Assembly (NCBI GenBank): GCA_003224135.1
Contig: QHYO01000437.1
Location: 1 to 17,210 of the forward strand
Direction: 5' to 3'
From: Acidobacteriota bacterium
GTDB taxonomy: Bacteria; Acidobacteriota; Terriglobia; Acidiferrales; UBA7541
DNA length: 17,210 bases
In this document: in pieces, positions 8,284-15,265 of the stretch
How positions within the stretch are numbered: position 1 is the stretch's first letter
Layout: the number at the start of each line of letters is the position of its first letter
Notes under the pieces: generated by a model
Databases searched by the model: none
What the model was told of the DNA's origin: nothing
The model's input: only the letters and a program-made list of their open reading frames with translations
Made by a program: the position numbers and the translations under genes

Positions 8284-8697
8284 CTAAGAGGGCTTCGACT
8301 TCTTGGGCGACTTCGGCTTCCAGCGCTGTTTGGAGCCCCTTTTTTGGGCGGCCTCGGAAGCGGCCGCCGGACCTTGGAGTTGGGCATTGGCCCATTGCTC
8401 GCAAGCCTCCCAGAAGGCCTCCACTTGACGTCGGAACTGTTGGCCGGCCTCGACCTGACGGCGCACCAATTCGGCCTGGGCGGCAGCGACAAAGCGAGAT
8501 TCGGTTCGCCCCCCGACTCCCCGCGTGAGACTGAAATACGGGCCGTGGCGTGCGTTGGCGTCGCTGGCACAAGCACAGCCGGGTTTACTGCACTTGACGT
8601 AGCGTTCCGAGAACGAGCCTCGGCGCATCGGTCTAGCCTGCGCCAGCTGCGCAGCGAGATCACGAATACGTGCCGGAACTTCGCGAGAATCAGCCAT
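8284..8697 (-). CDS. ORF A of the ISKra4-like element (DUF6788-type N-terminal transposase part)
   Basis: The 137-residue ORF starts at ATG 8697 behind AAGGAGG. It has the conserved pattern MRRGSFSERYVKCSKPGCAC....HGPYFSLTR, a Cys-bearing motif that precedes many ISKra4-type transposases, followed by a basic tail (KRGSKQRWKPKSPKK). Near its end the minus strand carries CCC-AAAAAA-GGGG (A-run at 8345-8340). A -1 shift there moves into the transposase frame (GRPKKGLQTALEAEV). This suggests a programmed frameshift or transcriptional slippage making an ORF A-B fusion, as in many insertion sequences. Whether ORF A has its own role is unknown. Confidence 0.75.
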   Translation of the reverse strand: MADSREVPARIRDLAAQLAQARPMRRGSFSERYVKCSKPGCACASDANARHGPYFSLTRGVGGRTESRFVAAAQAELVRRQVEAGQQFRRQVEAFWEACEQWANAQLQGPAAASEAAQKRGSKQRWKPKSPKKSKPS

Positions 8698-8705
8698 GGT
8701 TCCTC

Positions 8706-8728
8706 CTTACGGCCATAATAGCCGTAAG
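8706..8728 (-). promoter_or_regulatory. Hairpin overlapping the transposase ribosome binding site
   Basis: CTTACGGC (8706-8713) and GCCGTAAG (8721-8728) form an 8-bp perfect stem with a 7-nt loop. In the minus-strand mRNA the 3' arm shares its last bases with AAGGAGG, the site for ORF A. Folding could restrain transposase translation, a common device in insertion sequences. Confidence 0.5.
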
Positions 8729-8783
8729 AATACTACCTTACCATCCTATTCTCATGCCTTTCTCACTTCTATGTCGTGCACCC

Positions 8784-8975
8784 TTTCGCTTGTCTCTCAT
8801 TGACACTCTACCTATCCCCGATATATCTATATGTCGAATGTCTTAGGAGGCGCGATGCCCATTGAGAAATCCGACTTGCTGCAGGGCACGCTTGACATCG
8901 ACCGAGCGTCCGCACGGCATAGCGCCGATTGCGGGCAAGTTGTTCGAGCCACATCCAGCCCCACGTTTCTCGCGT
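8784..8975. repeat. 192-bp direct repeat, copy 2
   Basis: This is the second copy of the segment at 6992-7182. On the left it abuts the intact end of the insertion sequence; on the right it continues without break into the rest of the ADOP3 N-terminus, so this copy keeps the natural right-hand context. Differences from copy 1 include AAC/ACC near 7018, G/C in the palindrome centre, one added T before AGGAGG, and G/C in codon 2. Confidence 0.9.
8800..8836 (+). promoter_or_regulatory. Promoter and palindromic operator of the third PadR (copy 2)
   Basis: TTGACA (8800-8805), 16-nt spacer, TATATC (8822-8827), with the palindrome CGATATATCTATATGTCG at 8819-8836. The arms are identical to copy 1; only the centre base differs, as expected if the arms are the protein contacts. 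Confidence 0.6.
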
Positions 8976-8986
8976 TTCTTCTTTGA
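8855..8986 (+). pseudogene. PadR N-terminal remnant (PadR3', copy 2)
   Basis: It has the same 15 PadR residues as copy 1 behind AGGAGG (8845-8850), then antisense ADOP sequence to TGA at 8984-8986, 43 residues in all. The promoter and start signals are intact, so the fragment could still be transcribed and translated, without function. Confidence 0.85.
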
Positions 8987-9154
8987 GTAGGTTGGGTTTC
9001 CGAATGCTCGCCGCGCCGCGTAGCGGGCCTTTTCAGGCTTCATTCCAGCGGCGATGTTTTCGGCAATCTGCCGGTCGATATGAAATTGAATCTCATCGCT
9101 TATTCGCTGGGCGATTTGCTCTCGACGGAATAAAGTCTGTAGCCGAAGCCACAA
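8898..9154 (-). pseudogene. ADOP permease N-terminus, frameshifted and truncated (ADOP3')
   Basis: From a TTG at 9154 the frame reads the ADOP prefix domain: LRLQTLFRREQIAQRISDEI, QFHIDRQIAENIAAGMKPEK, ARYAARRAFGNPT. At about 8990 one base is missing; the next frame continues correctly as LLKEETRETWGWMWLEQL to VRTLGR. The gene then ends abruptly at 8898-8900, where it meets the PadR fragment in the opposite direction; TC(G) is shared by both sides. It starts 23 nt after the ADOP2 stop, so it was the third gene of the PadR2-ADOP2 unit. About 85 of some 800+ residues remain. Confidence 0.8.
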
Positions 9155-9177
9155 TCTCCGAGCCTACGTTCATTGCA

Positions 9178-11046
9178 TCATTCGTATCTCAACGCAACCA
9201 TCGGATCGACGCGGGCAGCGCGGCGGGCTGGAATGAAACTGGCGACCAATGCGATCGAAACTAAGACGCCGGTTGCCACGGCAAAGATGAATGGATCGTT
9301 TGGTCGGAGATCAAAGAGCAGCGAACCCGCGCCTCGGGCGGCGGCGAGAGCAAGGACAATGCCGGCGCCGACGCCAAGAACAAGCAGCACCAGAGTTTGC
9401 CGGACGATGATGCCGACAACATCTCCCCGGCTCGCTCCTAGGGCCATGCGGATACCAATCTCGTTTCGGCGCATGGCCACAATGTAAGAGATGACGCCGT
9501 AGAGTCCGACCACTGCGAGGAGCACCGCCAGCAAACCGAAGAATCCTGACAGCATTGCCATGAGTCGCTCCTCAACAAGCCCATCGCGAATCTGCCTCTG
9601 AAAATCGACGAATTCCGTGATAACGTCGCGATGCTTTCCGGCAATCTGGCGCTTGGCAGTCGCGGCAATCGCCGCTGGCGCAAGATTCGAGTGGATCATC
9701 ACGTTGGACCAAGGGCCTTGATTTGGGAACTGCGACGCTGGGGCAAACGTCATAGGCGGAATCTGACCACGCAGGTCGTTGTATTTTGTATCTGGTATGA
9801 CGCCGACAATTTCGTATACGGTGGAAGATAGTTGGGTTCCTGCCCGGTGCGCAGCGTCTGTCCAATGGGTTCGACGCCAGATAAGCTGGCGTGTGCTCGC
9901 ACGAGCCAGCATCAAGTTGGCGAGGTTCGCGCACGCGATCAGCAGCACGAGTCCTGCGATGCCCAGCAATAGCATGAGCGAGCGATCATAATCCCGCAGC
10001 GCGCTGACACCAGTTGAGGCCGGGTACGCCGCGAGCTTGAACTTTTTGTAGGTCTCGATGGTGTGTGCGTCGCGGTCCGAGAGAACGGTCGCTTCGAAAA
10101 TGCCGGGGCTGAGCGCATCCATTTCTGCTGTGGCCCGTTGAATGGTCCAGCCGGGCCTCAGACGGCCCATCACTGACACATCGAAAATGTGGCGACTTAA
10201 TTCTTCTTTCGGCTGGCAAAATGGGAGTGCGATATCGAAGTGATCGCCAACGACCATCCCAAAAAATCCGGGTGGCGTTACGCCGATGATCTCGACCAGC
10301 TCGTTGTCCACGATACGCCTGATAGCAGGGGAAAGGTCGCGCCCGCCAAGTTCGCTCCGCCAATACGAGTAGCTGACGACCGCCCTGGTAACGGGACATG
10401 CGCCCTCGTCTTCGGACATCAGCAGTCGTCCACGGAAAGCCCTGACTCCCAATACCTGGAAGAAATCGCCGGTGACCCAAAGCCCTTTGAAGCGTCGCAT
10501 CTCGCTTCCCCGGCCTACATACCTTTGGTTCACGCTCCAAGCAAATACGCCCGAGAAGGCCTGCTGCTGGTCTCGGATTTGCTGCCACAGCGGTCGCGTC
10601 AGCTCTCCATATTGCTGATTGATGCCCATGCCCTGATGTCCGGCGTCTGTGATGCGAACTTCGGCGAGTTCTTGCGGATTTTGCACGGGCAGGCTGCGCA
10701 ATCGGATCGCATCGAGCAACATAAAAATGGCGGTGTTTGCGCCGATTCCGAGCGACAGAGTAACAATCGCGGTTACCGTGAAGGCAGTACTTTGGCGGAG
10801 TGTCCGCAAGGCGTAGCGAACGTCTGCAAAGAAACTTTCGATGGAAGGCCAGCGCCAGATTTCACGACTGTCCTCCTCAATAATAGTCACATTTCCAAAT
10901 TCGCGGCGAGCGACGGCCGCCGCCTCTTTTCTTGACATGCCGCTGGCAACGAGTTCCTCGATTTTTTCCTCAAGATGTTCGCGAATCTCTTCCGAGAGAT
11001 CTTTGTACAGGTGGCGGCGAGCGAAAAATTGTTTCATCCAACTCAT
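9178..11046 (-). pseudogene. ADOP-family permease with large internal deletion (ADOP2)
   Basis: The open frame encodes 622 residues against about 800-880 in the family. Residues 1-387 are normal: prefix domain, [18 protein letters not shown] helix ([17 protein letters not shown]), periplasmic domain and LLIACANLANLMLARASTRQ. The following FtsX core and the start of the second periplasmic domain are gone. A stretch of ~18 residues in the wrong frame bridges to VYEIVGVIPDTKYNDL at about residue 405. In the +1 frame that bridge (about 9886-9826) reads VEPIGQTLRTGQEPNY, a normal ADOP segment. So a deletion changed the frame and a second 1-base loss restored it. The last FtsX core and RVDPMVALRYE end are normal. 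Its start overlaps the PadR2 stop by 4 nt. A working transporter is unlikely. Confidence 0.85.
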
Positions 11047-11392
11047 AATTCACCCGGCGCCAGGACGCGCGTAATTCCTTCCAGCATCTTTTCAAATCGC
11101 GATACCTCATGCGCCAGGTGCTTTGCTCCTGCCGGCGTCAGTTTGTAAATCCGCACACGGCGGTTTGTGGAGGAGATTCCCCACTCGGCTTTGACCAACT
11201 TATCTTTCAGAAGCCGTTGCAGAGCGGGATAGAGCGAACCCTCCTCAATTTGGAGTAAATCGTTTGAAGTACGCTTGATATGCTGCGCGAGCGCATAAGC
11301 GCATACCCATGAAGAGGCTGCCGCCTCAACGTGCGAAGAATCATCATCTCCAGCGCGCCGGGAAAGAGATCCCGTTGCTCGCGATTTTTCAT
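11043..11392 (-). pseudogene. PadR-family regulator broken by an 8-bp tandem duplication (PadR2)
   Basis: From ATG 11392 the frame reads MKNREQRDLFPGALEMMILR and TLRRQPLHGYAL, a good PadR start, and then goes wrong. Another frame carries the rest: YALAQHIKRTSNDLLQIEEG, SLYPALQRLLKDKLVKAEWG, then the wing NRRVRIYKLTPAGAKHL and the C-terminal helix. The break is TATGCGCT repeated twice in tandem on the minus strand (plus 11290-11297 and 11298-11305). Removing one copy restores one continuous ~113-residue PadR. The stop overlaps the ADOP2 start (ATGA). The intact protein would have repressed this operon through the palindrome at 11434-11445. Confidence 0.9.
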
Positions 11393-11395
11393 GGA

Positions 11396-11408
11396 GGAGC
11401 AGTGCTCC
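11396..11408. promoter_or_regulatory. Palindrome in the PadR2 leader
   Basis: GGAGCAGTGCTCC is a 6+1+6 perfect inverted repeat ending 4 nt before the PadR2 start codon. It could be a hairpin masking translation start or a second protein site; the only upstream GGAG is inside it. Confidence 0.35.
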
Positions 11409-11433
11409 GGCGCCTCGACTCAAGCGATGTTAG

Positions 11434-11479
11434 TCTAGGCCTAGAGCAAAATAGTATGAGGGGGTTTGATTCAAGTCAA
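11434..11479 (-). promoter_or_regulatory. PadR2 promoter with palindromic operator
   Basis: On the minus strand TTGACT (11479-11474) is followed after 17 nt by TACTAT (11456-11451). The perfect 12-bp palindrome TCTAGGCCTAGA (11434-11445) covers the predicted transcription start, giving a leader of about 50 nt. It is the likely PadR2 operator by position. The rest of the gap up to 11649 shows only a short GGGCTT/AAGCCC hairpin (11536-11548). Confidence 0.55.
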
Positions 11480-11649
11480 GAGGAAATAGCGCCCGGAAGC
11501 AGCCCTTCGCTTCTCGAAGACCGCCGAAGGCGAATGGGCTTCAAGCCCGAATGCCATGGCCACTACGGGGAATTAGCACGCAAAGTTAGTTCGTCGGATT
11601 TGAGGTGACGCGAAGCGCCTACATTTCCGACCATTGCGACAAACTTCTG

Positions 11650-13512
11650 TCATTCATGAACACGCAGCGAGGCGTCTCCTGTAAGCACGGGAATTTGCTT
11701 CTGTTGAGAATCCGATGCACGTACACGGGCGAACGACAGCTTTGAAGAACCTGTGCCGATTGCGCGCACGACCACAGAGGCCAGAGTTCCCGTGCCGTTC
11801 ACTCCCAAAGTGTTTGGCTGACGTGTTAAGGAGATAATCGCTTGGCCGCGCTCCCTGTCGATATTTTGCACGAGGGCAATCTCCTGAGTCCCACCGGAGA
11901 GCAGATCACCATGATGCACTTCCTCGATGCTCAATATTCGCGGGTCGTATTGGAGCAGGAAAGGAACAGAGAACAGATCCTTCACATTCTCAGCGATTAC
12001 GTCAATCGACGTCTTCTGTCCAATCTCTAAGCTTATGTTTTCAGGTTCCAAGCGAATGCGGGCGGGTTCGAGGCGAACTGTAGCGGGAGGAAGCGTCGGA
12101 GCAAGGGCAGAGTCCTCGCGCCGCACTTGGATGTTCGTTTCAGTACCGGCGCTGACAGGCCGGATGTCCGCTTGCATCAACGCCGGGAGACGGACGATCC
12201 GGGGCACCAGCACGATCAATACTTCGTTCTCCTCATGATCGGTCTTTTCGCTTGAGAAAAGATAACGAAGGACCGGAATATGCGCGAGTCCTGGCCACCC
12301 GTTGAGCGCTTTGGAGTCAACATGCTCGAATAAGCCGCCGAGGATGCTGACTTCGCCCTCCTTCAGACGAATGTCGTGTTCGATTTTGCGCTGGCTAATA
12401 ATGGGCTGCTGGATGCCGCCAATCGTGCTCGTCCCTGTCACAGAAGAGACTTCGATCGACAACTTCAAACTGACCTCGTGGTTTGGATGGATGCGGGGCG
12501 TAATGTCAATGTTGACACCGACATCGATATACGTGAATTGCGTGTTTACAAGAGGATTTACCGAGGCTGAGGTCGACGAAAAACTTCCCGTTGCCACGGG
12601 TACACGGTCGCCGACCCGGAGCTTGGCCGGTTGTCCATCGACAGAACGGAGTTCTGGATTCTGGATGATGTGCGACGTGCTGTCCGTGAAAATTGCATTG
12701 GCAGTGGCTCCTGGCAGCGTGATGCTGTAGTTTGTGGCTATGTGGCCCAACTCGCTCAAAGGTGCCTTCGTCTTAGTCGAAGAAGAGTCGCTTGGCGGCG
12801 TGTAGGAGAGCGTGGCCGTGCTTCCCGGATCGATACCCAGTTGATGCACTTTGTCGCGTCTGGCCTGGAGCACCTCTACCTGGATAACTACCTCGGGCTT
12901 TGCGTTGTCCACATCGTGGATGATTTTAGCCGCGAGGGCCAGTTTGTCAGGCGTATCGCGGATGACGATAGCGTTTTGCGAATTCAGTTGCTGGACGCGC
13001 TTGAGGTCGAGTAGCTGCCTCAATCCATTCACAATCTCCGTCAGATCTTGTGACAGGACCGTATTCGATAAATAATACGTTTGTACAATCTGTTCCTCGT
13101 AGTCGCGGCGCTTTTGAGGTTGGTCCGGGATCACCATCACGATGTTCTGCGTTACGGGCTTCCAAAAAGCCTTTGCTTCAAAAGAAACAACGTCAAGCGC
13201 CTGCTCGAGTGTGACTTCGGCTAATTCTACTGAGATCCGTCGCGCCGGGAAGTCCGGATCGAATATTACTGTCAGGCCAGCGAGCTTGCCTATCGTTTCG
13301 TAAACAATCTTCGAATCGTTCACCATCTTGATGTTGATCGGTGAGTTGGATAGGGGCTTCAACTCCGGCGGACCCTCAGCTAGGGCGTGAAGGGCCTGCG
13401 GCCTGATAGCCTGATCGAGGACGCCTTCAGGCCCGGTTGGCCCCACCAACGAAAAATTCGGTCCGAACACCAGCAACAAACCTAGAATGGAGCGAAAAGA
13501 AGCGCTCAGCAT
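11650..13512 (-). CDS. Secretin with C-terminal cohesin domain
   Basis: The 620-residue protein starts at ATG 13512 with GGAG 8 nt upstream. A signal peptide covers about residues 1-25. Next come an N0/STN domain (about 55-120, VYETIGKLAGLTVIFDPDF..), an N1-type domain (about 130-205), and the secretin beta domain (about 265-450) with VGVNIDITPRIHPNHEVSL, then LKEGEVSILGGLFE and the gate-like WPGLAHIPVLRYLFSSEK ending in VLIVLVPRIVR. After a short linker with repeated RLEP, residues about 500-615 form a cohesin-like domain (VPFLLQYDPRILSIEEV..). Secretins form outer-membrane channels for type II secretion or type IV pili. No other secretion gene is visible here, so the partner machine is unknown. 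It follows the CpxP-like gene by 157 bp and may share its transcript. Confidence 0.85.
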   Translation of the reverse strand: MLSASFRSILGLLLVFGPNFSLVGPTGPEGVLDQAIRPQALHALAEGPPELKPLSNSPINIKMVNDSKIVYETIGKLAGLTVIFDPDFPARRISVELAEVTLEQALDVVSFEAKAFWKPVTQNIVMVIPDQPQKRRDYEEQIVQTYYLSNTVLSQDLTEIVNGLRQLLDLKRVQQLNSQNAIVIRDTPDKLALAAKIIHDVDNAKPEVVIQVEVLQARRDKVHQLGIDPGSTATLSYTPPSDSSSTKTKAPLSELGHIATNYSITLPGATANAIFTDSTSHIIQNPELRSVDGQPAKLRVGDRVPVATGSFSSTSASVNPLVNTQFTYIDVGVNIDITPRIHPNHEVSLKLSIEVSSVTGTSTIGGIQQPIISQRKIEHDIRLKEGEVSILGGLFEHVDSKALNGWPGLAHIPVLRYLFSSEKTDHEENEVLIVLVPRIVRLPALMQADIRPVSAGTETNIQVRREDSALAPTLPPATVRLEPARIRLEPENISLEIGQKTSIDVIAENVKDLFSVPFLLQYDPRILSIEEVHHGDLLSGGTQEIALVQNIDRERGQAIISLTRQPNTLGVNGTGTLASVVVRAIGTGSSKLSFARVRASDSQQKQIPVLTGDASLRVHE

Positions 13513-13669
13513 ATCTTGTGCTCCAAAATCCTGCCCGTTGCAGTTTGCACTCTGGTTTCCTCCCCGAGCACAGTTCGCAAATGTCCTGCTCGTCGAAAGC
13601 CGTTACACAGCAAGCAAGTTGCCGTTCGCTTGACGGGCTCGCGTCCGTCCCGAAAAGCAAACTTCTGGC

Positions 13670-14179
13670 TCATTCATGCCTGTCCGAAGTGGACACAAAC
13701 ACCGGGCCAGGTGGAAGCAAGGGAGCGGAAACGCCGAAAAATGGATGCGGCAACTGTTCCAACCTTTGCTTTTGATCCGCGCTTAAGTGGCTGTAAATCT
13801 TGGACTGGGCCTTGGCGTCAATAGCCAGAATCTCGCCGGAGATGCCGGCCACATCTCTGGCGAGCTGATCGATTTCTGCATCGGGCGCGGCCGCTTTCTG
13901 GGCCGAAAGAAGCGCGTCAGAAGACTGTTTCAGCTGCTCGAGCAGGGGCTTCGACAGTGTGTCCTCATCGTTGAAGATCGTTTTGGCATTCGCTTGTTGG
14001 CTTGCGTTCAGCGAGAGCATGGCGGTTAGCATAGCGACGCGATCCGCACCTCCCGCAACACCAAAGGCGGCTAACGATGGACCGCTTTGCGTCGAATACT
14101 GTTGAGCTGATGGAACGGCATGGACCGCAGCAATGGAAAGAACCGCAACCGACACATACTTACCGAGGGTTTCCTTCAT
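13670..14179 (-). CDS. CpxP/Spy-like periplasmic protein
   Basis: The start chosen is ATG 14179, with AAGGAG 7 nt upstream; the frame is open much further, but into the neighbouring regulator gene. The 169-residue product begins with a signal peptide (MKETLGKYVSVAVLSIAAV.., cleavage likely after PSA). The mature part is helical and contains two LTxxQ-like motifs, LNASQ and LSADQKQRL, spaced as in CpxP/Spy family proteins, with an acidic-glutamine-rich helix between. Family members are periplasmic chaperones or stress sensors that restrain a CpxA-type kinase. A 39-bp composite operator lies 83 bp before the start. Sequence similarity to known members is weak, so the family call rests on motif, size and context. 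Confidence 0.7.
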   Translation of the reverse strand: MKETLGKYVSVAVLSIAAVHAVPSAQQYSTQSGPSLAAFGVAGGADRVAMLTAMLSLNASQQANAKTIFNDEDTLSKPLLEQLKQSSDALLSAQKAAAPDAEIDQLARDVAGISGEILAIDAKAQSKIYSHLSADQKQRLEQLPHPFFGVSAPLLPPGPVFVSTSDRHE

Positions 14180-14261
14180 AGACTGACTCCTTTGTTCCGG
14201 ATTTGAACCCGCCTTCAGCCAACTAGGACGCTGTTGTCGCGCGGAGCGTTTTGTCGATCCT

Positions 14262-14300
14262 GTAAGACTTCCGTAAGAAGAAGGCTTACAAGCGGCTAAC
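14262..14300. promoter_or_regulatory. Composite four-half-site operator A (upstream of the CpxP-like gene)
   Basis: The plus strand reads GTAAG (14262-14266), N6, GTAAG (14273-14277), N7, CTTAC (14285-14289), N6, CTAAC (14296-14300). This is two 11-bp-period direct-repeat boxes facing each other. The same layout with identical spacings occurs at 15266-15304. GTAA-type direct repeats are the signature of CpxR-like regulators. No clear -10/-35 pair is visible next to it. Confidence 0.7.
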
Positions 14301-14372
14301 AACTGAACCGGAAAAACACGACCGCACAAACCAAGGCCGAGCGAGATGCGCCCATTTAATGAGTTGAGTCTT

Positions 14373-15173
14373 CTAGAAGCATGTTTTTGGTTCGACCGGA
14401 AAATAGTTTGTTGAAGGCAGCGGCGTCTCAGTGATCGCTGAGGCGAATGGGGTAGAGCGAACGTACACATAACCGACCCTTCGCACCCCGCGGATGCGCT
14501 CCGTACCGTCTGGCAAAGGTCCGAGTTTGCGTCGCAAGTTGCAAACGTGAACATCAATGCTGCGGTCAAACGGACAGTATTCGCGGTCCGAAACCTTTTT
14601 GAGCAGGTCTCTTCGATGAAGGATGCGTCCGCTGCAACCCAAGAAAACTGTTAGCAAATCAAACTCGACTGTCGTGAGGTCGATGAGTTCGGCCTTGCGG
14701 CGACACGTACGCGACCCTCCGTCCAGACAAAGATCATCTACTTCCATGTGTTCCGGCGTGAGGCCGGATTCGCGTGTCAGCCAAGGTGTCCGCCGCCGGG
14801 ATATCGCCCGCATTCGAGCGACGAGTTCACTCGGATTGAATGGCTTAACCAAGCAGTCATCCGCCCCGAATTCCAGTCCGATGATGTTGTCTACTTTCTC
14901 GCTTCGGTCGCTAAGGATCAAAATACCGACTGTCGAATGAGCGCGAAGCCGCTTGGTCACCTCGAGCCCGGTCAACTGTGGCAGTTTTAAGTCCAGGATC
15001 ACAAAATCGTGCTCGCCAGAAAGGCCATGCATCAGCCCTGACTTGCCGTCATGAGCAAGATGAACCGTCATTCCTTCCCGCGCCAAATGCTCTTCGAGCA
15101 ACTCGCACGTGTCTCGGTCTTCGTCGATTACAAGCACGCGAGGCTTCAGGCTGAGTTCCCTTCTCGTAGCCAT
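14373..15173 (-). CDS. OmpR/CpxR-type response regulator (RR1)
   Basis: ATG 15173 was chosen because AGGGA lies just upstream and the receiver starts 11 residues later; a GTG at 15191 would add six residues but has no ribosome binding site. The receiver (PRVLVIDEDRD..) has the acidic pair, phospho-acceptor Asp61 (VILDLKLP), Ser in place of the usual switch Thr (LILSDRS) and Lys110 (LVKPF). A winged-helix output domain follows with LTTVEFDLLTVFLG, RDLLKKV, SIDVHVCNLRRKLG and RGVRRVGYVYV. The C-terminus runs about 25 residues beyond the usual end. It has no kinase directly beside it, but lies 241 bp after RR2 and just after operator B, so it is probably autoregulated and activates the CpxP-like gene through operator A. 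Confidence 0.85.
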   Translation of the reverse strand: MATRRELSLKPRVLVIDEDRDTCELLEEHLAREGMTVHLAHDGKSGLMHGLSGEHDFVILDLKLPQLTGLEVTKRLRAHSTVGILILSDRSEKVDNIIGLEFGADDCLVKPFNPSELVARMRAISRRRTPWLTRESGLTPEHMEVDDLCLDGGSRTCRRKAELIDLTTVEFDLLTVFLGCSGRILHRRDLLKKVSDREYCPFDRSIDVHVCNLRRKLGPLPDGTERIRGVRRVGYVYVRSTPFASAITETPLPSTNYFPVEPKTCF

Positions 15174-15207
15174 CTTCCCTGGTCCCGGCACTTACTTGTG
15201 CTCTGAG

Positions 15208-15220
15208 GAGAGCAGCTCTC
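15208..15220. promoter_or_regulatory. Palindrome in the RR1 leader
   Basis: GAGAGCAGCTCTC is a 6+1+6 perfect inverted repeat 35 nt before ATG 15173 and 45 nt after operator B. It may be a leader hairpin. There is no other evidence for function. Confidence 0.3.
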
Positions 15221-15265
15221 AATGAGCCAAGACGCGCACATGGTTTGAATCGTTGTCTCTGTTTT

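Larger units (their letters stand above)
7016..8345 (-). pseudogene. ISKra4-family transposase, ORF B, C-terminally truncated
   Basis: The frame continues from ORF A after a -1 shift at the A6 run (8345-8340 on the minus strand). It shows a zinc-ribbon-like part (CPCGNRARY.. then CSACGQGYYPRD), a first catalytic Asp region (LGMDGTGIPLR), a second Asp region (VVLGDGALWIWN..FPDATQIVDRYHAKQHL) and a late conserved stretch ending RMRYPEFHAH. Family members continue with a segment containing the presumed catalytic Glu (GVVEAGC-like). Here the frame instead enters the direct repeat, and the last ~55 residues are antisense PadR/ADOP sequence down to the stop at 7018-7016. The enzyme should therefore be inactive. 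The identity of the Glu motif is from family recall. Confidence 0.8.
7183..8783 (-). mobile_element. ISKra4-like insertion sequence, truncated at its transposase C-terminal end
   Basis: The element carries an ORF A / ORF B transposase pair on the minus strand. Its intact outer end is probably at 8783, where the sequence meets the repeat; read outward-in on the minus strand it starts GGGTGCACGAC, a plausible terminal repeat. The other end is missing: the transposase frame is cut at 7182/7183, so no partner terminal repeat or target duplication can be verified. It lies between the two direct repeat copies. Confidence 0.75.

Noticed and set aside
8706..8728. CTTAC..GTAAG hairpin as a third Cpx-like operator
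   Set aside because: Half-sites face outward with a different spacing and belong to the insertion-sequence leader; the resemblance is coincidental.
13427..13660. Minus-strand ORF with a Cys pattern (ACC..DICELCSGRKPEC)
   Set aside because: The Cys cluster is suggestive, but the start would be TTG without a ribosome site, and the second half overlaps the secretin signal peptide in another frame.
14180..14569. N-terminal extension of the CpxP-like frame
   Set aside because: The upstream part overlaps RR1, contains the operator, and lacks protein-like composition; ATG 14179 has both a ribosome site and a signal peptide.
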